The notes beneath the pieces are model-generated. The model was not told the origin of the DNA. It did no database searches and was given only the letters and a program-made list of their open reading frames with translations. A program made the translations under genes and the position numbers. A stretch of DNA of 64,000 nucleotides from Cydia pomonella (lineage: Eukaryota; Arthropoda; Insecta; Lepidoptera; Tortricidae). Below, piece after piece: positions 34,138 to 42,119 of this stretch. The stretch covers positions 9,673,692 to 9,737,691 of the forward strand of contig NC_084717.1 of the NCBI RefSeq assembly GCF_033807575.1, read 5' to 3'. How positions within the stretch are numbered: the stretch's first letter is position 1; every line of letters begins with the position of its first letter.

Positions 34138-35292
34138 TTAAGTTTTATTTTTATACCAAAAAGTAATATCGCACTCACCTACGATGGGGATTTCGTTATT
34201 GGTATAAGATTCTAAATTAACTTTGACCGGTTGTAACATTTGTTTATTAAACCCTAGTAATAAAAATCTTTCTAAAGAAATAACATTCATGTCTGCACCC
34301 GAATCAAGCTTAAATCGCTCGGGTCCCTTCTCACACAACAAGGTTTCAAACCACTGACTTTTCTTTTTATTACATTTCACCATATCCACGTAAAACGGTT
34401 CTAACTCGCCTGAACCACTACTATACGAGTCATTCTGTTCAATCTCATACACTTTTTTAACTCCGTTGTCAGTTTGTACAAAGCGAGACTTACACATTCT
34501 GGAGAAGTGACCACGATTTCCGCACGCGAAACAAGTAGCGAAAGAGGCTGGGCATTCCCGATTATCACAACGCGTTCCGCCGCAACCCGCGCACTCACGA
34601 GGCGGGCCTCGCACGCCGCCGCCGGCGCCGCGCCCGCGCCGCGCTCCGGGCGCCGATGCCCGGCGAGACGGCCGCGCGCTTCCGCCTCCCGTGCGCCTTT
34701 TTTCTACGCCATGCACCTGCACTGCACTTGCACACTCGACACTTTTACCTAACTGTTTACCACTCTCTTGTGACACCTCCTCGGCTTGGCACAACTTGAT
34801 AGCCTTATTCAGATCGAGATCGTCGCATCTCAAAAGCCTATCTCTCACAATGGAATTCCGTATGACGCATACAATGCGATCTTTTATTAGGTCCTCCTGC
34901 AAAGAACCAAACTCACAATTTTTGCTCAGGAGACGCAAGGCCGTAACATACGTTTGAATAGACTCGCCATCCTCTTGATTACGAGTAAAAAATCTATATC
35001 TCAACAAAGTTATGTTGACCTTCGCTCCAAAGTATTCGTCGTACTTTTTTATAATAGCGTTTACGTCATCCCGGTCCGACTCGCTATCGAAAGTAAACGT
35101 TTGAAAAACATCAAAGCCCTCGGGCCCGATGAGGTTGACGAGTAGGCTCGCCTGCACCCCGGCAGACTCGGAACTCACTCCTGATGCTCTCACGAACAGT
35201 GTGAATTGTTGCTTCCACCGCTTCCATGCATCGGCACGGGCAACTGGCCCTCCCGCCATGTTGAGTTCTGGTGGTGGTCTCGCGTGCTCCAT
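34138..35292 (-). CDS. Gag-protease polyprotein of the LTR element
   Basis: 384 codons from an ATG. Residues 1-180 are a gag-like region starting near the MEHARPPPELNMAGG motif, with the W.RW...F..F tract at about 23-34. A basic Arg/Gly stretch (199-230) is followed by a Cys-rich segment and a zinc knuckle Cys254-x2-Cys257-x4-His262-x4-Cys267. A retroviral-type aspartic protease begins with the active-site motif LDSGADMN at 329-336. The frame stops in the middle of the protease-RT linker, at the internal deletion. The open frame and the DSGA motif suggest Gag and protease could still be made; without RT and integrase the element cannot move alone. Confidence 0.87.
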   Translation of the reverse strand: MEHARPPPELNMAGGPVARADAWKRWKQQFTLFVRASGVSSESAGVQASLLVNLIGPEGFDVFQTFTFDSESDRDDVNAIIKKYDEYFGAKVNITLLRYRFFTRNQEDGESIQTYVTALRLLSKNCEFGSLQEDLIKDRIVCVIRNSIVRDRLLRCDDLDLNKAIKLCQAEEVSQESGKQLGKSVECASAVQVHGVEKRRTGGGSARPSRRASAPGARRGRGAGGGVRGPPRECAGCGGTRCDNRECPASFATCFACGNRGHFSRMCKSRFVQTDNGVKKVYEIEQNDSYSSGSGELEPFYVDMVKCNKKKSQWFETLLCEKGPERFKLDSGADMNVISLERFLLLGFNKQMLQPVKVNLESYTNNEIPIVGECDITFWYKNKT

Positions 35293-35416
35293 TGTAGTGA
35301 ATAAATTTTACACTTACGCACACACCGCAATAAGTAAAACGTTCGTAACTAAAATCTGGCGTTTTTGGTGACTTTAGATACACTTTTTTACGAATATGTA
35401 CCGAGATAAACCACTA

Positions 35417-35430
35417 CACCGCTGCCACCA
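35417..35430 (-). promoter_or_regulatory. Primer-binding site
   Basis: TGGTGGCAGCGGTG directly follows the 5' LTR on the minus strand. The leading TGG pairs with a tRNA CCA end, as in LTR retrotransposons. The particular tRNA is not certain. Confidence 0.65.
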
Positions 35431-35524
35431 TGTAGTATTCAATGAAACACCACGAGTCCTTGACAACAACTGATTTATTAAAACGTAAGAGGGTACAATC
35501 CAAATCTTATAGATACCCACAACA
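35431..35524 (-). repeat. 5' LTR (element orientation minus)
   Basis: Begins TGTTGTGGG at 35524 and ends ACTACA at 35431 on the minus strand. It holds a TATA-like TATCTATAAGA and an AATAAA within 94 bp, which is very short for an LTR. One base differs from the other LTR (ACAATCC against ACAACCC, plus-strand reading). Confidence 0.9.
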
Positions 35525-35529
35525 GCCGG

Positions 35530-36000
35530 CATGAAATGTTAATGAAATGAAAGGTTTTGCGTGGGTTCGATAACTCGGTACTTTGTTTTGATTCGAATGA
35601 AATCCCTTTTATGGATTTAGCTCAAACACATCTTTACATAATCATTTGAACTAAATACGTTTTTAGAAATTCATTCCCTAAGGGGGTTAAAAGGGGATGA
35701 AAATTTGTATGGGGATTAAGCTTTATTTTTAGTTACGACCTTGAAAGTTCGTGAAAAGTATTGTATTGAAATAGGAAACAATAATTTCAGCGTTTTTGGA
35801 AATTCATCCCCTAAGAGGGTTAACAGGGGATGAATGTTTGTATGGGAAACAAGTATTATTTTAAGCTAGGAACATGAAACTTTGTGAAAAGGCACATTCA
35901 GCGTTTTTTTGAAAATTCATCCCATAATAGGGTTAAAAAGGGGTTGAAAGCGTGTTTCGGGAAATAAATCCACGCGGGCGAAGTCGTGGGCAACAGCTAG
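35530..36000 (+). mobile_element. Helitron-like non-autonomous element, 3' part
   Basis: Ends in CCACGCGGGCGAAGTCGTGG (hairpin, 35970-35989), then GCAACAGCTAG with T following at 36001: hairpin plus CTAG is the Helitron 3' terminus. Inside are three spaced copies of AATTCATCCC.TAA.GGGTTAA followed by GGGGATGAA (about 35666, 35799 and 35911). The LTR element was inserted just to the left; its target duplication GCCGG is at this border. The 5' end (TC) was not located and may lie left of 33072. Confidence 0.65.
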
Positions 36001-36593
36001 TTTAAAATAAATATATTCTGTAATTGCACTCTCACTTTTATCAAGTAAGGAAGTACTTGTATTTTTATTTAATTAGCCGTCGGATAGGCTACTGTAGTCT
36101 CCCTGGACTATGAAGTGAATAAAAAACGAGCAAGCACCAATTTTATAAGTATTCTATCTCTCCATTAAACTTACCCAGTTTCTTTTTGAAAATTAAATTC
36201 AGTACGGTTAATTTACTGTGTTCTGTAGCACAGATTGTAAATGTAGAGGCCTCACTTAATTGTACGAATACTTACCTGCCCGAAAAATTCTCGTTCGCCC
36301 AAAAAAGCTAACATTAGTAATTTATTGTTTATCAGAGAAATGAAAACAAAACTACCGTCCAAAAATTGTACACAAATGTATTTCTACATCAATAAATAAT
36401 TTCAATAATGATTTGCCAATTTACTAAAATCGTTAATTTCTTTGATTTTTCTCAGTAATGAGAATTAGACTGAATTAAAAGAAGTAATCACATTTTTTTG
36501 TAAGCGATACTTCATTATATCATTATTTCAAAGAAATATAGAACAATTTCTTGAATTGTAACAAAACGAAATAAAGCGTTATCGTCAATATCC
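36001..36593. other. Gene-free stretch
   Basis: AT-rich, no supported gene or repeat. Confidence 0.45.
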
Positions 36594-36781
36594 GTAGACT
36601 TTAATCGACCGGGATACGGACCGTGATTACCTTTTGTATTGTTTTTGAGCTCCCGATATTTCGCCGCTGTTACATGCATCTTGTTACTTGTACCCGTGAA
36701 CATGTAACTACGTCGAAATATCGGGAGGTCAAAAACAATATAAAAGGTAATCACGGCCCATATCCCGGTCGATTTAAGTCC
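36594..36781. mobile_element. Foldback MITE
   Basis: Arms 36594-36675 and 36700-36781 are inverted copies carrying CGACCGGGATACGGACCGTG, ATTACCTTTTGTATTG and CCCGATATTTCG. The short frames on both strands encode nearly the same peptide, as expected from a palindrome. A common lepidopteran foldback element as far as I know it. Confidence 0.9.
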
Positions 36782-37239
36782 AGTGAAACTAACCTTGAAT
36801 CATTCCAAACTGTTATTGTCAATATCCACGCACTTGATTGATATTTTTCAGTGACCTCTATTATTATATTAAACTAAGGATGACAGCTGGTATAGCTAAC
36901 AAAAAAATAAGTGAATATTTACTGTATAGTTGTTGTATAGGTAGGTAAGGTAACAGCTCGTCTTTACTCTAAATTAGTTTGCATAAGTTAGTCAGTTGGC
37001 AAAACATACAATTCAAGTTGAAACTAATGTTAATCCTGTGACGAAGTGCGGATTAGTTTGCGAATAGTTGGAATAGTTGAGTCGTATGCGCAGGAAGCTG
37101 TCCCAATAATCGGTGTTTGAATAAGGTTAAGTACACACATGAATCGCAGTAATCATTAATGAGTGCAAATTTAGGTACATAGGTAAAAATAATTCCGCAT
37201 GAAGCTTTCAGTAAACTGCAAATGTTGCTAACAAATTTT
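36782..37239. other. Gene-free stretch
   Basis: Nothing supported. Confidence 0.4.
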
Positions 37240-37423
37240 TTTTTACTGATTTTATTCACAATAACAATATACGTAATGGATATATACAGACGATTACTAT
37301 AACTAGCTTAAATCTAAAATAGACCTTGAGGCTTTGTACCATGGATGCTGGCGGTATTTCCTCGTTGTATCGCAATACTGATACGTTGCGGGAGGAAGCC
37401 GCCAGCTCTTCGGTCACCAGTTA
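37240..37423 (-). pseudogene. LINE ORF2 C-terminal remnant with poly-A
   Basis: Minus strand: GDRRAGGFLPQRISIAIQRG, then NTASIHGT.PQGLF and a TAG at 37314-37316. A 3' UTR follows with AATAAA and a run of nine or more A's ending near 37240. The peptide has the GD.RAG.FL.QRISIAIQRGN.AS.LGT form that I know from lepidopteran non-LTR retrotransposon proteins. Only the last 37 codons survive, so this is a 5'-truncated insertion. Clade not assigned. Confidence 0.7.
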
Positions 37424-37747
37424 ATCAAAAATTGATTATATAATTATCATTAATACAATAGGGTATTTATAGTTATAACCCACCACGTGACGAAGCCATT
37501 AAAATGAGTACCGTGAAGAATTCTATACCCCTAATAATGAAAGCAAACGCGCACAAATGACATCCGCACCACAGTACTGGCGGAGATTTTCCAAGCGTCA
37601 TAATATTTTTTGTACAGCGTGCAACGCCTTCACACGGCTTCAAATAGGGTTATCAATTATCATTTACTGACTAGCAACGCCAAGCATCACGCTTATATTA
37701 ATCAACCTGAACAGCAAAAGTTATCCATTTTAACAGTTCCGATGATG

Positions 37748-37874
37748 CAGCGGTATCTAGGTCGTATTTTTATCACCTGTCATGTCATGCGTCACTTTCG
37801 CACTTACATACTTGTTAGAACGTGACAGGCATGGTGGCAAATGATAAAGAGCCGACCATCTTAGCCCTACTGAA
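37748..37874. mobile_element. Short foldback repeat, copy 1
   Basis: TCGTATTTTTATCACCTGTC and, inverted, GACAGGCATGGTGGCAAATG, then ATAAAGAGCCGACCATCTTA. The same unit lies at 50743-50846 and 51780-51901. Non-coding. Confidence 0.75.
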
Positions 37875-38033
37875 TGTGAAATGTTATAAGTTATGTGAAT
37901 AAAACGTAAACAGTAAAAACGAAAAACTGAAATTATAAGTATTTTTTTTTAAGTCTTAAGTAGCCTTTTTAGGCTGAATTCTGTCGACAGCAGACGATTA
38001 AATAAAGGTTATCACTGACTTAACTTTGTGACC

Positions 38034-38165
38034 TAGGCGGTTATCATATTGGATGCGATTCGCACGTCGCTGCAATGTTTAAGCGAGACAACGCTATGCG
38101 CGTAACGACAACCCGCTCGCACATCGGAGCCACGTGCAAATCGTATCCAGTGTGATAACCGCCTA
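38034..38165. mobile_element. MITE with TA ends
   Basis: TIRs of about 32 bp: TAGGCGGTTATCATATTGGA at the left, and the complement of TCCAGTGTGATAACCGCCTA at the right, continuing into ATGCGATTCGCACGT-like text. TA at both ends fits Tc1/mariner-type target duplication. 132 bp, non-coding. Confidence 0.85.
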
Positions 38166-39602
38166 ACTTACTATTTATTAATTTTAGAACATCGATTTTC
38201 ATGATAATTTTCAGCAACCGTCCTTAAAACTTAGGAGAAAATATATATGTAGGCGTCGTAGTTATTTTATTATTTTTCTCAAAACCATTTTGTGCCAGGA
38301 GATCGTAAAAACGAATGTGTAATTTACAATTCTTGGTTTCCCCACATACCCTTTATTTCACAGTAGGGCAAATACGAAAGAATCCAGCCACGTGGCAACC
38401 CTAACCGCGACGTCAAAGGCTGGCCCTCGGAATTAATTACTGACGCCGGGTAAATCTCGCCTCTATTCTCTACTTTCTTCTACAGTTGGAAAATACCTTT
38501 TCAACGCCTAAGACAGCGTGTCAGCGTATTGAGAATAAATTTAAATAATTAGTAAATTAACAATATAAAATGGTACAAAGGTCCTCTAGATCTAGGTGAC
38601 AATAAAAAATATTTACAAGTTAAAAGATTTGTCAGGGATAGGTTAGTAATTCAATTGTATACCTACCTATTACAATGTTGTAATTATTTGTGTCATTCAT
38701 GACTTACACTCATTTAATATCTCTTAATATCTCCTACTCTTATTAGTAAATAACTTTGTTGGGATATTTTCAATGGATACATAATTAAGACACTTAATAA
38801 GTCTGTTTATTTGAATTATATTCGTTAAGATATTTTAAAACGGCAATTGTCAAGGTTACAAGGATAATGCCTGCATATATATGTAGCCAGAAATTCAAGA
38901 CTAGTTGATAAACTTTAGATGCGAAAAATATACATAATAAAAGTACATAGCAAAACAAAATACTGTCAATCCAGTCAGACCAATATAAAAAGCGGAGCAA
39001 AGTTCAGAAAGTTGGATAACTGCAATATGCTTAATGAAGACTAATAAAGATGATAAGTTATGGAAGCGCCTACAGTACAATAGAAATTATTAGCAAGACT
39101 ATTCACTCAGTTCAAGAGAATAGTGCTCAGTATATCTCCCGCTTAGTCCACGAAAGCCAAACTTGATTAATGATTCGCCCGCTCCATAAACGACCGGTTC
39201 AACTCCCAAAACGAACCCCAGCTGACAAATCACACTTTGGATACACTGTCTAAATTGTACGTCACGCTACTTTGACACAATTATGACTGCAGTTCGAAAT
39301 ACTCCCCTTTATGTATGATATATTATTTATTATGTATTAATGTTATATTTTAGAGCGTTTTCCGATCCGACATCGGATGTCGGAAGACTTTTGTTTTGGA
39401 GAAAGGCAGCTGCTACAGAGTGCCATTAGGCATCATATCTTTTTTGAGTTAAAGTTTTTCATTGGAACAATAAACATTTAATCTCTTTCCTCTCTTGCAT
39501 ATTTGAGCGACACAGGGGCAGATAACGTTTCTCGATTTTTCGTCGTTGCCGTTAGGCCCTCTGGACACGGATATGAAGAATCATCTCGGTAAAGTAAAAA
39601 AG
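38166..39602. other. Gene-free stretch
   Basis: No supported gene. The 68-codon minus frame at 38794-39000 is hydrophobic but AT-driven. A perfect 19-base palindrome, TCCGACATCGGATGTCGGA, lies at 39366-39384, typical of a lepidopteran dispersed repeat. Confidence 0.4.
39366..39384. repeat. 19-base palindrome
   Basis: TCCGACATCGGATGTCGGA reads the same on both strands apart from the centre base. Isolated; probably part of a degraded repeat. Confidence 0.7.
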
Positions 39603-40712
39603 CGGCCAAGTGCGAGTCGGACTCGCCCATGAAGGGTTCCGTACCATTTATGACGTATTAAAAAAAACTACTTACTAGATCTCGTTCAAACCAATTTTCG
39701 GTGGAAGTTTGCATGGTATTGTATATCATATATTTTTTTTTAGATTTTTCATTCTGTTATTTTAGAAGTTACAGGGGGGGGGGGGGGACACACATTTTTT
39801 CACTTTGGATGTGTCTCTCGCGCAAACTATTCAGTTTAGAAAAAAATGATATTAGGAACCTAAATATCATTTTTGAAGACCTATCCATAGATACCCCACA
39901 CGTATGGATTTGATGAATTTTTTTTTTTTTTTAAATGTTATGACGTATAAAAAAAACTACTTACTAGATCTCGTTCAAACCAATTTTCGGTGGAAGTTTG
40001 CATGGTAATGTATATCATATATTTTTTTTAGATTTTTCATTCTGTTATTTTAGAAGTTACAGAGGGGGGGGGGGGGGGGCACAATTTTTTTCACTTTGGA
40101 AGTGTCTCTCGCGCAAACTATTCAGTTTAGAAAAAAATTATATTAGAAACCTAAATATCAGTTTTGAAGACCTATCCATAGATACCCCACACGTATGGGT
40201 TTGATGAAAAAATTTTTTTTTTTAATTTTATGACGTATTGAAAAAAAAAACTACTGACTAGATCTCGTTCAAACCAATTTTCGGTGGAAGTTTGCATGGC
40301 AATGTATATCATATATTTTTTTTAGATTTTTCATTTTGTTATTTTAGAAGTTACGGGGGGGGGGGGGGGGGGGGACACACACATTTTACCACTTTGGAAG
40401 TGTCTCTCGGGCAAACTATTCAGCTTAGAAAAAAATGATATTAGAAACCTCAATATCATTTTTAAAGACCTATCCATAGATACCCCACACGTATGGTTTA
40501 GATGAAAAAAGAATTTTGAGTTTCAGTTCTAAGTATGGGGAACCCCCAAAATTTATTGTTTTTTTTTTCTATTTTTGTGTAAACATCCTAATGCGGTTCA
40601 TAGAATACATCTACTTACCAAGTTTGAACAGTATAGCTCTTATAATTTCGGAAAAAAGTGGCGGTGACATAATCGGACAGACAGACATAAGGGTTCCGTT
40701 TTTTATATCGTA
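39603..40712 (+). mobile_element. GGGTTCCGT-family element with a 3 x 290 bp core
   Basis: Starts CGGCCAAGTGCGAGTCGGAC, GAAGGGTTCCGTACC, and ends GACAGACAGACATAAGGGTT, CCGTTTTTT. It is the same family as 10401-10912 and 6892-7482. The core has been amplified to three tandem units (39648, 39938 and 40228). The short ORFs are repeats of one another and of no protein family. Confidence 0.8.
39648..40510 (+). repeat. Three tandem 290-bp units with G runs
   Basis: Unit starts (TTATGACGTAT) are exactly 290 bp apart at 39648, 39938 and 40228. Each contains CTAGATCTCGTTCAAACCAA, TTTTCGGTGGAAGTTTGCAT and CCTATCCATAGATACCCCAC. At the same offset each has a G run of different length: 14 (39774-39787), 16 (40064-40079) and 20 (40355-40374). 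Confidence 0.93.
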
Positions 40713-41161
40713 AATCGTAATGTACAAAATTCTTCGATACCAATATTAATATTTACAATCCATATAATATATAATTAATTAAATCGGTATAAGAGCTACT
40801 TATTTTGAGTAAGTTGTTAATTGGAAAATTGGAATGATATACCAATATCAATAAATGGGCTGGTAATTTACCACAGACCCAAAGCTAATATTAAAAGGCC
40901 AATTCATGTTGTGCGTGAACTAATGGATGTACGTAGTTAATTATTATTATTATTGTATCTCCTTGGATTTCACGGGCCTATAAATCCCGGTCTTTTGATA
41001 GGCTTGCGTGGGGATATAGATCCAACACGTAGAGGCCTCTTGGAGAGCTTTAATTTCATGTAGAACGCCTGCTGGAACCCTTTCACGGGCGCAACAATAA
41101 CCCATGAACCGGTCGCAACAGGTATTGGGACTATTGTAGTAAAGTGAACAGTATAACGGTC
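40713..41161. other. Gene-free stretch
   Basis: Nothing supported between the tandem array and the hairpin at 41162. Confidence 0.4.
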
Positions 41162-41233
41162 AATGAAATCGCCTGCAGATCTTTATTCCTTCAGCAGGGC
41201 CTGAAGGAATAAAGATCTGCAGGCGACTTCATT
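41162..41233. repeat. Near-perfect 33-bp hairpin
   Basis: Arms 41162-41194 and 41201-41233 pair over 33 bp with a single mismatch (A/G at the seventh base). Only CAGGGC separates them. The core TCGCCTGCAGATCTTTATTC is shared by both arms. No terminal target duplication was recognised. It could be a tiny inverted duplication or, less likely, a small-RNA precursor. Confidence 0.9.
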
Positions 41234-41800
41234 CTGAAAATGGCAAGCATCGGAGTTAGACGATATTGCTGTTATTAGTTTTAGAATAAAAAAAGATCAT
41301 AATATATTATTAGAAACCTACTTCGAGTGTTTACATTCCCCACCTCAGCTAGACCGTATCTCTTTCACAGTACCTACTGACAGTACTGACACACCCCGGT
41401 GTAGTGAATGTTTGTGAGTAAAAGAACGAACAATGAAACCAAGATCAAGTGCTTGTGGCGAGCTGTTGGGAAGTAACGACCCCACGGACCCGAGTAGGGT
41501 AGGGCGGGGGGGGCGCTAGGTCGGGTAACCTCCACGAGGGTCTGGGTCATTCCAATTTCTATTGATCCTCGCTGATCCGTAGTCAAGGGAATGGCTTATG
41601 GCTGGTGCGCCCTGGGGGCAACGGTAAGTGATCTCTTGCGTGGGATTGCTTACCGGTGTTGCCAATAACCCGACACCCGGGAATATCCCGGGAGGGGAGG
41701 GAAAGGGTGCTCTTGGCGTGTCTCTATGATCTCCTAGGCTATACCGGACAGGGCTACCCATACCGGGCAGGCGAAGAGAGAGTGACGCTACCAGGAGCAA

Positions 41801-41819
41801 GGGGGGGGGGGGGGGGGGG
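41801..41819. repeat. Run of 19 G
   Basis: Uninterrupted G19 in the 5' UTR of the R1-like LINE; length is prone to slippage and to sequencing error. Confidence 0.9.
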
Positions 41820-42119
41820 AGGATGTGAGGAACAGGGGGAGCTCCGAAAGGAGCTCCGAGGGGAGCACTCGCCAGCTTCCCTTGAAACCCGTAACCTGGT
41901 GCTTTCTTCAAAGACCACTATCCGTTGGCATGATGGTGGTATGTTGGGAGTTGCTGGGAGGGCTTGCCTTAATTGGCCGGCCCGCGAGAAGGATACTCTA
42001 TAAAACCCGACAGCGAAGTCGTAAAAACCTGTGCATACCTGGCGACCTGCACAGTACATAGCTGGCGCATTTTACGGAATGGTGCGTCAAACCTTTCGTC
42101 CCATACTCGTGGGAACTAT

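Larger units (their letters stand above)
33072..35524 (-). mobile_element. Internally deleted Ty3/gypsy-like LTR retrotransposon
   Basis: 2,453 bp. Identical-ended 94-bp direct repeats (33072-33165 and 35431-35524) differ at one base and are bounded by a perfect 5-bp target duplication, GCCGG (33067-33071 and 35525-35529). On the minus strand the order is LTR, primer-binding site, gag-protease ORF, a short pol tail, a purine-rich tract, LTR. Reverse transcriptase, RNase H and most of integrase are missing. The near-identical LTRs point to a recent insertion, probably mobilised by a complete relative acting in trans. Confidence 0.92.

Noticed and set aside
34474..35371. Several plus-strand ORFs over the LTR element
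   Set aside because: Antisense shadows of the gag-protease frame.
39701..40204. Two similar 70-codon ORFs
   Set aside because: They are the same frame in two units of the 290-bp tandem repeat and contain the G run; not a protein family.
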